Shown here: positions 26,762-34,723 of the stretch, piece by piece
Numbering within the stretch: the first letter of the stretch is position 1
Layout of the letters: every line of letters begins with the position of its first letter
Source of the DNA: Metabacillus kandeliae
Lineage (GTDB): Bacteria > Bacillota > Bacilli > Bacillales > Bacillaceae
Assembly (NCBI RefSeq): GCF_021166585.1
Contig: NZ_JAJOZE010000008.1
Coordinates: 1 to 64,000, forward strand
DNA: 64,000 bases
Direction of reading: 5' to 3'
The notes under the pieces: model-generated
The model's database searches: none
Told to the model about the DNA's origin: nothing
Seen by the model: the letters and a program-made list of their open reading frames with translations, nothing else
Translations under genes and position numbers: made by a program

Positions 26762-26841
26762 CTTCAAAAAGTCGAAGTGCGGACTTTTCGGATTTTTTCT
26801 CCAGCGCTTGTCAGGGCTGAACGAGCGGCTTCCGCTTTTCT
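26762..26841 (-). repeat. Palindromic repeat family, right-half copy
   Basis: Shares AAAAGTC...GACTTTTCGGATTTTT, CTCCAGCGCTTGTC(A/G)GGGCTGA and GCGGCTTCCGCTTTTCTG with the elements at 20653-20901 but lacks the left arm. It ends 3 bases from the gdh stop codon, the same arrangement as copy 2 and the EIIC gene. Confidence 0.8.
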
Positions 26842-26843
26842 GT

Positions 26844-27644
<801 letters not shown>

Positions 27645-27648
27645 TTAA

Positions 27649-28503
27649 TTATGATGCCTTTGCCATCCCCAGCAATACCGCACCGAGAATAATTAAAATG
27701 CTTCCTATTATGATTGCAATCAGCTGCTTCTTCGTTTTCTTTTCACCTAATAGAAGAATACCGCCAAATGTTGATATAATAATGCCCATTTGTGACAAAG
27801 TGAAACTTGTTGCGACACCGACCTTAGGCTGTGAGATAAACAAAAACAGGTTTCCAGTAGCCCAAATCAAGCCGGGTATAATGTTGCGGATGGCATACTT
27901 GTTGAAAGGCTTGTGCTTAAAGGTAAGAATAACGCCTCCGATGACCATGCCGACTGCCTGCGGTAAAATAGCTGACCAGCTGTTGATATCAAAAAGCCTG
28001 ATCACAACGACATAAATAAGGTACCCAATCGTGGAAACAACCAGGATGGCGATCCCTTTTTTCAGTTCGCCTTCTTTCTCATCTTCCTTTTCCCCTTTTA
28101 ACGAGGAGAGAACAATTCCAACAATAATTAAAACAATTGCAGCGGAACCCAATAGAACTGTTGTGAGCGTAGACCATTCATGAAAAACAATCACACCGAA
28201 AATAGCCGTTGCTGTCAGCTGCATGCCCGTTGAAATCGGCATCGTTTTTGACACACCCATTAAAGCGATGCTTTTCAGCTGATTGCTCTGGCCTAAAGCC
28301 CAAAACAAACCTGATACAGCCCCAATCAAGAAAATAAACGGGGTAACAACAGGATGCACGAATAAATAAATAGCAAGAGAAAAAATCAAGGCGCCAATCG
28401 TGGTGCCAAGTGTCTGGCTGTACGGGCCTCCGCCCAGTTTCACATTAAAAAGCACAATGCTTCCCCAGCACAATGCAGGGATCAAAGCTAATAAAATATC
28501 CAT
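27649..28503 (-). CDS. glcU: Glucose uptake protein GlcU
   Basis: 284-residue, ten-segment membrane transporter of the DMT/GRP superfamily that takes up glucose without phosphorylation. The N-terminal MDILLALIPALCWGSIVLFN and the following GGGPYSQTLGTTIGAL are typical of GlcU. I take ATG 28503; the frame is open for 84 more codons upstream, but that part does not look like protein and includes the divergent control region. It feeds glucose to the Gdh encoded next. Confidence 0.93.
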   Translation of the reverse strand: MDILLALIPALCWGSIVLFNVKLGGGPYSQTLGTTIGALIFSLAIYLFVHPVVTPFIFLIGAVSGLFWALGQSNQLKSIALMGVSKTMPISTGMQLTATAIFGVIVFHEWSTLTTVLLGSAAIVLIIVGIVLSSLKGEKEDEKEGELKKGIAILVVSTIGYLIYVVVIRLFDINSWSAILPQAVGMVIGGVILTFKHKPFNKYAIRNIIPGLIWATGNLFLFISQPKVGVATSFTLSQMGIIISTFGGILLLGEKKTKKQLIAIIIGSILIILGAVLLGMAKAS

Positions 28504-28699
28504 TTTCTTGCTGCCGTCCCTTCGTGATAACTTAATAAATTGTTGACAAGAAAGCATTTTACACGTCAAAAAAAGAGACTTCAAACAATTCGCATTGCCT
28601 GAAAAATCAGTAAAAAACTTTGGATACGCTTTACTTCTTGCCAGTTCGGGTTCTCCTAATACTGTTAATTTGTCCTTTTCGATAATAAAAATTCTTGTT
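28504..28699. other. Upstream region of glcU
   Basis: Non-coding region between glcU and the palindrome at 28700. It contains a TTGACA on the plus strand near 28540 without a good -10. The glcU promoter must lie here on the minus strand but is not obvious. Confidence 0.3.
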
Positions 28700-28715
28700 A
28701 TGAAACGCGTTTCAT
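28700..28715. promoter_or_regulatory. 16-bp perfect palindrome, candidate operator
   Basis: ATGAAACGCGTTTCAT lies between divergent glcU and the phosphodiesterase gene. Its centre (ACGCGT) differs from cre (CG centre). On the plus strand it sits between TTGTTA (28696-28701) and TTTATA/TATACT, which could be a promoter. Confidence 0.5.
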
Positions 28716-28774
28716 ATTTTATACTTGAAAAGAACGAACCAATCAGCCGGCGCAACCTTTTAAAGGGCGTTACG

Positions 28775-28816
28775 AAAAAAAAGCCGCAGATATTTTTCTG
28801 CCGGCTTTTTTTGTTT
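28775..28816 (+). terminator. Bidirectional hairpin with no gene before it
   Basis: AGCCGCAGA and TCTGCCGGCT form the stem, flanked by A8 on the left and T7 on the right. It stands in a divergent intergenic region, about 60 bases upstream of the phosphodiesterase start, where no protein gene ends. Confidence 0.7.
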
Positions 28817-28878
28817 GAAATCTTTTCTTTTCGGCAAGAAGTAATGAAGGCATATTTCTCTTGAAGGAGGGTGACCTT

Positions 28879-29376
28879 TTGCGCATTATTGTAATATCAG
28901 ACACGCACATCCCAAAAAAGGCAAAAAAACTGCCTGATATCCTTATACAAGACCTCAAAGGTGCAGACATGGTCCTTCATGCGGGCGACTTTCAGATAAT
29001 GGACGTTTACGAAGAACTGGCGGGTTATGGCAAGCTGATTGGAGTGGCGGGAAATGTGGACTCCCCCGAGCTTCACGATCTGCTTGGCGAAAAGCACCTG
29101 CTGATGCTGAACGGCTTTTCCATTGGCTTAACTCACGGTCACGGAGAAAAGCTCACTACCGAGAAACGCGCCATCCAGGCATTTCAAGATGAAAAGCCGG
29201 ACTGCATTATTTTCGGGCACTCCCATATTCCCGTCCTGAAAACTGAAAAAGACATCCTGCTCTTTAATCCTGGCTCACCGCTTGATAAACGGAAACAGCC
29301 GCGGTATTCATACGGGATCCTGACTCTTGGCGATGAACTGCATGCAGAGCATGTCTTTTTTGATGATAGAGGCTGA
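28879..29376 (+). CDS. YfcE/MJ0936-family metallophosphodiesterase
   Basis: Small calcineurin-like phosphoesterase (165 residues). Metal motifs are all visible: SDTHIP (DxH), HAGDF, VAGNVDSP (GNxD), LTHGHG and FGHSHIP, then LFNPGSP. Family members hydrolyse phosphodiesters in vitro with Mn2+; the physiological substrate is open. In Bacillus the gene is often beside rph/ysnA, which are not here. TTG 28879 is chosen because AAGGAGG lies 8 bases upstream, giving MRIIVISDTH. Confidence 0.9.
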   Translation: MRIIVISDTHIPKKAKKLPDILIQDLKGADMVLHAGDFQIMDVYEELAGYGKLIGVAGNVDSPELHDLLGEKHLLMLNGFSIGLTHGHGEKLTTEKRAIQAFQDEKPDCIIFGHSHIPVLKTEKDILLFNPGSPLDKRKQPRYSYGILTLGDELHAEHVFFDDRG

Positions 29377-29428
29377 GGGAAGGGTTATACTAGACTATGA
29401 CAAATCTGACTAAAGAGGTGCTTTATTG

Positions 29429-29851
29429 ATGCAAACCTTTACTGTACAGCTTCATAAAGAAGATGCTATTGAAGAAATGAAGGTTCAAAAAGTCGCAGAA
29501 GATGAATTTGCTGCACTGACTGAAGGGGGAACAAGGCACCTGTTTGAACTGGACACCAACATCGGCTTTTTTATCTTTTTCGATGCTGAAGACACTTCTG
29601 GCAAGGAATCTTATCTTGTCCTGCACTATGAAGAAAATCCGGACGAGGAAGATCCGTCAGCCTGCTATTCCTTTGAATTAAAGGATTTTTATCAATTTAC
29701 AGCCCTTTACCTGAATGATCTCGAATTCCGCGAAGAACTGGATACACTTGAAAGTGAAGATGAAGAGTACGGCCCGATTCATCATCTTGGCCATATTATG
29801 TACCATGTAGTTGAAGCTGATAGGGGAACTGAGGAGACTGGACAGGAGTAG
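29429..29851 (+). CDS. Acidic protein of unknown function
   Basis: 140 residues, strongly acidic, no signal peptide or membrane segment; likely a soluble beta-rich cytosolic protein with an acidic C-terminal helix (REELDTLESEDEE). I do not recognise the family. ATG 29429 has AGAGGTG 8 bases upstream; an adjacent TTG at 29426 is also possible. It lies 52 bases after the phosphodiesterase and could be co-transcribed. Confidence 0.7.
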   Translation: MQTFTVQLHKEDAIEEMKVQKVAEDEFAALTEGGTRHLFELDTNIGFFIFFDAEDTSGKESYLVLHYEENPDEEDPSACYSFELKDFYQFTALYLNDLEFREELDTLESEDEEYGPIHHLGHIMYHVVEADRGTEETGQE

Positions 29852-29983
29852 AAATTGCTTTGCTCTGTCCTGCTAATTTTTGGGGCAAATAAGTAGGTGA
29901 CTTTATTTGTAGCGTTTTAAAAGAGGCCACTGAAAAACCCCTTTTTACAATACTGACTTTTAAATTCTGCCTAAGTGAATGAA

Positions 29984-30123
29984 CGCTGTTGATTGGAGCG
30001 GAAGACGGCGAAGACTCCTGCGGGAGTACGGGGCAGGGGAGACCCCGCAGGCGCTAAAGCGCCGAGGAGGCTCCCCGGCACGCCCGCGGAAAGCGAAGCC
30101 GGCTGCAGCGGAAATCCACAGCC
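29984..30123. repeat. GC-rich MITE-like extragenic element
   Basis: About 140 bases, far richer in G+C than its surroundings. The ends are imperfect inverted repeats (GCTGTTGATTGGA at left, GGAAATCCACAGC at right). Inside are CTCCTGCGGGAG, ACCCCGCAGG, GCGCTAAAGCGC, GAGGAGGCT and CCGCGGAAAGCGAAGC, which can fold into several hairpins. Sequences of this look are scattered in many Bacillus genomes. No transposase is encoded; apparent ORFs through it are artefacts. Confidence 0.8.
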
Positions 30124-30232
30124 ATTTTATAACCGAAAAGGCATCCTTTCCCCCTGTTCACTGCCCTGCCTATAACCCTCAAGAAAAAAAAGCCAGCCTC
30201 TAAAGACCAGCTCTCTCCTCTATCCATCCTGC

Positions 30233-30544
30233 TTACTCAATCACATCAGCTTCTTCGCTGCTTGGCAGGTGCGCCAGGCAATACGAAGCTGCCATTGCTT
30301 CTTCATCCTCATCAAGCTCGAAATCGAAGTACTTGTCTGTTTCTTTTTCAAAAAACTGATATTGCGAAATTCTGGATTGTCCGTCTTCCACTGTGTAAAT
30401 GACCCTCAAGTAAACACCTTTATCAGAGTATAGTTCGTCGTCCTCCGGAACGTCAAGATTCAAAATAAATTCGTAGCGGTCTCCCGGCAGGATGCCGAAT
30501 GGATCCTCTAATACCTCTACGGCGTGGCTTGTAATGGAAAGCAT
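30233..30544 (-). CDS. Conserved hypothetical protein, possibly DUF6509
   Basis: 103-residue acidic cytosolic protein beginning MLSITSHAVEVLEDPFGILPGDRYEF. The pattern (PFGIL, GDRYEF, DELYS, VYLRV) recalls the DUF6509 family of Bacillaceae; function unknown. ATG 30544 is used because AAAGGACGGGG precedes it; a 15-codon upstream extension has no site of its own. Monocistronic. Confidence 0.75.
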   Translation of the reverse strand: MLSITSHAVEVLEDPFGILPGDRYEFILNLDVPEDDELYSDKGVYLRVIYTVEDGQSRISQYQFFEKETDKYFDFELDEDEEAMAASYCLAHLPSSEEADVIE

Positions 30545-30674
30545 ATAACCCCGTCCTTTTCTAATATGTCGTCCATGTTTATTATACACATGTTTTCTTC
30601 ACTCAAAAAATTCTAAGCTAATAAATTTTCTCTCCTTTTCGAATAATAAGCAAATGCTAAAGGGGGAGAATGAT

Positions 30675-32042
30675 GTGACGGAAAGTCAGCAAAAATGCGG
30701 GAAGCAGGCAGAAGGTTCGCTTAAATGGTGGCAGCTTTCCCTGATTGGTGTCGGCTGTATTATCGGCACAGGCTTCTTTCTGGGATCAAGTCTTGCCATA
30801 AAACATGCAGGACCTGCTGTTATGCTTTCTTTTTTCATCGCAGCTGTAACAACTTATATCGTGTTCAGAGCGCTTGCCAAAATGATTTCAGAGGATCCGC
30901 AGAAAGGGGCGTTCTGCACGTATGCCAGCAAAGCCTTCGGACCTGCCGCTGGGTTTACATCCGGCTGGGTTTACTGGCTTTCTGAAATATTGATTATGGG
31001 AAGCCAGCTGACGGCGCTTTCGATTTTTTCTAAGTTCTGGTTTCCTGCTGTGCCTCTCTGGATTTTCGCATGTATTTTCGCTCTGCTTGGCGTTGGAGTT
31101 GTTTTGGCTGGAACAAAAGGATTTGAACGGTTGGAAAATGTGTTTGCGAGCATTAAAATTGGGGCTATTTTGATGTTTATTATTCTTGCTGTTCTTGCGA
31201 TCTTCGGAGTATTTAAAAACGGCCCTGAGAAGCATGAGTTTCCTTCTTCTCTAGGTGGATTTTTTCCTGAAGGGATAATGGGGCTTTGGCTGTCTCTTAT
31301 TTATGCCTTTTATGCGTTTGGCGGCATAGAAGTTATGGGGCTGATGGCGATGGATCTGAAGGATAAAAAAGACGCTCCTAAATCCGGAAGCGTCATGCTG
31401 ATGGTTCTTGGGGTGATTTACATTGCTTCAATGGTATTTGCGGTCACACTTCTTTCCTGGCAGTCATTTAACCAAAAAGAAAGCCCGTTTGTCCTGGCGC
31501 TGGAGGCATTCAAGCTGCCTGTCTTTCCTCATGTTTTTAATGGCGCCTTGATTATTGCAGGGTTTTCTACAATGTGTGCTTCTCTTTTTGCTGTCACCAA
31601 CCTGCTTGTGACATTAGCTGAGAATAAGAATGCACCCCGGTTTTTTCAAAAGAAAACGGAAGGAAAGCGAAAGCTTCCCATCCGTTCACTCTGCCTGACG
31701 ATATCAGGCATGGCTGTATCCATCGTTCTTTCTCTATTTATGCCCGGGAAAATTTACGAATATATTACAACAGCTGCAGGGCTGATGCTCCTGTACAACT
31801 GGATTTTTATTTTATTTTCAAGCAAAAAACTAACGAAAACGGCTGTTTCAGGCAAGCTGTTCACGTATTTGGGAGCTGCTTTTATCACGCTCGCGATTAT
31901 TGGAACAGCTTTCAACCAGGACAGCAGGCCAGGATTTTTCGCAAGCCTTGCCCTCCTGATCCTGATTGTTCTTCTGTCCCTTAAACTAAAGGCTTCAGAA
32001 AAGAAGGAGAAAGGCCTGCACGGCAAAGTACGCACCGAATAA
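30675..32042 (+). CDS. APC-family amino acid permease
   Basis: 455-residue transporter with about 12 membrane segments. The N-terminal GVGCIIGTGFFLGSSLAIKHAGPAV matches the first helix of APC permeases, and the FYAFGGIEVMG segment the sixth helix. Amino acid specificity cannot be read off. GTG 30675 is chosen because AAGGGGGAG lies 6 bases before it. Its last 48 bases overlap the 3' end of the convergent LysE-type gene. Confidence 0.87.
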   Translation: MTESQQKCGKQAEGSLKWWQLSLIGVGCIIGTGFFLGSSLAIKHAGPAVMLSFFIAAVTTYIVFRALAKMISEDPQKGAFCTYASKAFGPAAGFTSGWVYWLSEILIMGSQLTALSIFSKFWFPAVPLWIFACIFALLGVGVVLAGTKGFERLENVFASIKIGAILMFIILAVLAIFGVFKNGPEKHEFPSSLGGFFPEGIMGLWLSLIYAFYAFGGIEVMGLMAMDLKDKKDAPKSGSVMLMVLGVIYIASMVFAVTLLSWQSFNQKESPFVLALEAFKLPVFPHVFNGALIIAGFSTMCASLFAVTNLLVTLAENKNAPRFFQKKTEGKRKLPIRSLCLTISGMAVSIVLSLFMPGKIYEYITTAAGLMLLYNWIFILFSSKKLTKTAVSGKLFTYLGAAFITLAIIGTAFNQDSRPGFFASLALLILIVLLSLKLKASEKKEKGLHGKVRTE

Positions 32043-32618
32043 AAGCAGTGTTATGCCGGAAAGAAGCGATGTCACAATCAGGAGTCTTCCCTTTGTGTAC
32101 CTCCTGAAAGTGCTTGAAAGCAGCGCCATTGAAAAATCCCAAGCGAGGATGCCCGCAAAAATGGCTGCGCTGTAAAGATACAGTTCCCCCTTCGAAGAGG
32201 ATGCGGCTGTATTGGCCAGTACAGATCCGTATATGCCAAGCCAAAACAAAATCGTGAGCGGATTGGTTAACGACAGAAAAAATCCTGAAAAGAAGCATTT
32301 CCATTTTGGCTCGCTTTTCCGGGCCGCTGCTGCTGCGTTTTTTTTAATGCTTAAAAGTCCTTCTATTCCGGTATAAATCAGCACAAAAGCCCCAAAGGCA
32401 TACAGGAAAACTTTAATGAACGGCATGTCAATAATTTGGACGATTCCTATGTAGACGAGTGCCATATAAAGCAAGTCAGCAGTTGTCGCCCCAAGCCCCA
32501 GCAGCCAGGAGTGCCAGAAGCCGCTTTTCATTCCTTTATCGAGCTGGGCCGCATTGATTGGACCGATCGGGGCAGCGAGCGACAATCCGAGAAGAACGTA
32601 ATTCAGCAGTATCAGCAT
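31995..32618 (-). CDS. LysE/RhtB-family exporter
   Basis: 207-residue membrane protein with six hydrophobic segments; GLSLAAPIGPINAAQLDKGMKSG is the LysE/RhtB N-terminal signature, and SLTNPLTILFWLGIYG the conserved NP motif. The family exports amino acids or derivatives. It is tail-to-tail with the APC permease and overlaps it by 48 bases, so import and export genes face each other. Confidence 0.87.
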   Translation of the reverse strand: MLILLNYVLLGLSLAAPIGPINAAQLDKGMKSGFWHSWLLGLGATTADLLYMALVYIGIVQIIDMPFIKVFLYAFGAFVLIYTGIEGLLSIKKNAAAAARKSEPKWKCFFSGFFLSLTNPLTILFWLGIYGSVLANTAASSSKGELYLYSAAIFAGILAWDFSMALLSSTFRRYTKGRLLIVTSLLSGITLLLFGAYFAVQAFLLLF

Positions 32619-32744
32619 CCAAGTCCTCCATGTCAGAAAGTATCTTGTACATGCTATTCGGACAAGGATGAATTCATGCCCTAAAAGGGCAAAGTAAATT
32701 GTAAAGAGATCTTAATATCCTTTGATGTGTAAGGAGCGAAAAAT

Positions 32745-33002
32745 ATGGGAAAAGGTAAACTGTCCGCAGCATCCTTAAAAATATACGAGGCAATGGAAGA
32801 CTTGCAAAAAGCACATTACAGCATGACTCCGAACGGGTTTCAGGAAGCACAGACACTGATTTTCACCGCTCAGGAGAAGCTGCGTGACCTTCATAGCAGG
32901 AAGCACGAATTGACGGAAAAGGAACAGCATGAATTGAAGCTTTGCGAAGAACATCTGCAGCATATAATGGAGGCTCAGCAGGCCATCCAGATGAGACTCT
33001 AA
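32745..33002 (+). CDS. Small helical protein, possibly DUF2524/YtzC-like
   Basis: 85 residues, almost wholly helical with heptad-like leucines and many glutamines (EAQTLIF, LRDLHSRKHELTEKEQ, LCEEHLQHIM). Size and pattern recall B. subtilis YtzC; the assignment is tentative and function unknown. Good AAGGAG site. It is followed after 15 bases by the YozQ-like gene, apparently one operon. Confidence 0.7.
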   Translation: MGKGKLSAASLKIYEAMEDLQKAHYSMTPNGFQEAQTLIFTAQEKLRDLHSRKHELTEKEQHELKLCEEHLQHIMEAQQAIQMRL

Positions 33003-33017
33003 AGGAGGAGATCCGGC

Positions 33018-33185
33018 ATGAGCGATAAACAAACAGAACGTGCAGAAGAAATTGCAGGCAAAACATTTGAGCCGTCAGAAAAAAATGAGGATAAACAAGC
33101 AAGCCCTCTTGAGGTTACCCATGACCAGGTGAACGAATATTATCTTGGAGGAAATATTGACCATCAAGCGGGAAAAGATAAATAG
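33018..33185 (+). CDS. YozQ-like small protein (DUF4025)
   Basis: 55 codons before a TAG: MSDKQTERAEEIAGKTFEPS... ending in VTHDQVNEYYLGGNIDHQ. Hydrophilic, acidic and probably disordered. THEQV/THDQV followed by a short acidic end is the DUF4025 pattern of YozQ. AAAGGAGGAG lies 7 bases upstream, and a terminator follows at once. It was below the length normally listed, but the ribosome site, position and pattern support it. Function unknown. Confidence 0.75.
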   Translation: MSDKQTERAEEIAGKTFEPSEKNEDKQASPLEVTHDQVNEYYLGGNIDHQAGKDK

Positions 33186-33186
33186 C

Positions 33187-33217
33187 AAAAAGGCAGCCGG
33201 AGCGGCTGCCTTTTTTT
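33187..33217. terminator. Bidirectional terminator
   Basis: GGCAGCC / GGCTGCC stem with A5 before and T7 after. It follows the YozQ-like gene on the plus strand and the alaX stop on the minus strand, serving both. Confidence 0.88.
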
Positions 33218-34385
33218 ATGAGATGCTTTTTTTCATAAGAGCCAGAAGATCACCTGCAGCAAGGGCTGATTCGCCTCCTCCCTGCAAAGCGAGTTCGCTT
33301 CCGCCTCCTTTTCCTCCAATGGCATCAAGCACTTCTTTCGACATTTTCCTTAAGTTTGCAGGATGTTCCTGATTCTTTGCGGCAAAAAACTGAACAAGCC
33401 CGCCGTTTTTTACTGTTAAAAGGCAAACAGGGCCTTTTGCTGCAATAAGCCTTCCGAGCTTTTGAAGCTCCTGCAAGGGCCTGTTTTCAAATGACAGGGC
33501 AACAATGCCATCAGCACTGTCTGCTGCTTTCTCTGCTTCGAATTCAAGCAGCCTGTCTTTTGCTTCCGCAAGCTCCTTCGCTGTGTCCTTTTGGGCGTTT
33601 AAGAGCTTAACTGCTGCCTCAGGCAGGTTTGCTTCAGGGCTGTTCATTGTTTGAATCAAGGTTAAAAGAACCCGCTGCTTCTGCCCAAGCTGGCGGATGA
33701 CCCTCCCGCCGCAGACAAACTGAACCCTTGTCATTTTTTTATGTTTTTCCCAGTTTAGAATTTTGATGATGCCTGTTTCGCCCGTTCTGTTTGGATGGGT
33801 TCCTCCGCAGCCGTTATAATCAACTTCCGGAATGATCACAAGCCTGATGTTGTCTTCAACAGCCGGCTGTTTGTGGAGCGGATATTGTTCCAGCTCTTCT
33901 TTTTTGACCCAGACCGCCTGTATCGGTTTGTTTGAAAAAATAATGCCGTTTGCCCAGGATTCTGCCTGCTCGGCCATTTCTTCCGTCAGGCTTTCCGCTG
34001 AAAGATCAATGGTGGAGATTTCTGTTCCAAGATGAAACGCATCAGTATCTATTCCAAGAACATGCCGGAATGCGGCTGACAGAATATGCTGCCCGCTATG
34101 CTGCTGCATATGGTCAAATCTTCTCTCCCAGTCCACTTTGCCTTCAGCTTCTTTTACTTTTAAGGGATGTTCAAGAAAGTGCCGGATTTCGCCTTCCTCT
34201 TCTTTTACCTCCATCACCCTGACACCATCCAATGTGCCAGTATCAGAAGGCTGGCCTCCTCCTTCCGGATAAAAAGCTGTTTCTTCAAGAACGGCATAGG
34301 GCCGTCCAGCCTCTTCTGCCTGTTTGACGACAGCAGATCGGAAGGTCTTTGTATACTGATCTTCATAGTAAAGTTTTCTTGTCAC
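33216..34385 (-). CDS. alaX: Alanyl-tRNA editing protein AlaX-L
   Basis: Stand-alone trans-editing hydrolase that removes serine (or glycine) from mischarged tRNA-Ala. 389 residues: N-terminal AlaRS-like domain with EGGGQPSD, zinc/editing motifs HSGQH at 96-100 and CGGTH at 193-197, and a C-terminal DHHA1-like domain ending GKGGGSELALQGGG. Long form (AlaX-L). GTG start with GGGAGAG upstream. Shares its terminator with the YozQ-like gene. Confidence 0.9.
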   Translation of the reverse strand: MTRKLYYEDQYTKTFRSAVVKQAEEAGRPYAVLEETAFYPEGGGQPSDTGTLDGVRVMEVKEEEGEIRHFLEHPLKVKEAEGKVDWERRFDHMQQHSGQHILSAAFRHVLGIDTDAFHLGTEISTIDLSAESLTEEMAEQAESWANGIIFSNKPIQAVWVKKEELEQYPLHKQPAVEDNIRLVIIPEVDYNGCGGTHPNRTGETGIIKILNWEKHKKMTRVQFVCGGRVIRQLGQKQRVLLTLIQTMNSPEANLPEAAVKLLNAQKDTAKELAEAKDRLLEFEAEKAADSADGIVALSFENRPLQELQKLGRLIAAKGPVCLLTVKNGGLVQFFAAKNQEHPANLRKMSKEVLDAIGGKGGGSELALQGGGESALAAGDLLALMKKSIS

Positions 34386-34425
34386 TTTTTATCTCTCCCA
34401 GCAATGAATGAATTATTTTTCTATC

Positions 34426-34670
34426 TTACCATTCCCGCCGGCTTATCTGGAGGTTGTAAATTTGGTTTTTCACTTCAATCAGCCCAAGAATAACATCTGC
34501 TAATACATCAAGGACACAGGCTGGAACCGCACCGACATAAATTCTTACGTAATTGCGGGAGCTGATGCCTGAAAAAATTCCCCTCTCGAGCCCGTCTTCT
34601 TCGACAAACGGCGCAAGCGTCGCGACTCCAATCGCGATTACAGCTGCAATGCGGAGTCCTGCCATAACCC
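34426..34670 (-). pseudogene. 3' remnant of a betaine/choline-type ABC permease
   Basis: An open frame of about 80 codons encodes MAGLRIAAVIAIGVATLAPFV, GIFSGISSRNYVRIYVGAVPA and a final membrane helix LDVLADVILGLIEVK. This is the C-terminal third of an OpuBB/OpuCB-type osmoprotectant permease. The similarity begins abruptly at the VMAGLR codons; upstream is the terminator of the next gene. Residues expected as GAGGLG read EEDGLE, so the fragment has also drifted. No ATPase or binding protein is near. Confidence 0.75.
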
Positions 34671-34694
34671 ATCGGCACCCTCTTTTTGCGCAAT

Positions 34695-34723
34695 AAAAAA
34701 AGCCTCCTGTTACTGGAGACTTT
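34695..34723 (-). terminator. Terminator of nnrDE
   Basis: Minus-strand stem AAAGTCTCC / GGAGGCTTT with a TTTTTTT tail, beginning inside the stop codon of the gene. Confidence 0.85.

Noticed and set aside
28504-28755. Longer GlcU starting at 28755
   Set aside because: The extra 84 residues are unlike GlcU and the family start MDILLALIPALCWG is at 28503.
29979-30203. ORFs of 60-74 codons in the GC-rich element
   Set aside because: They are open by composition only, run through hairpins and have no ribosome site.
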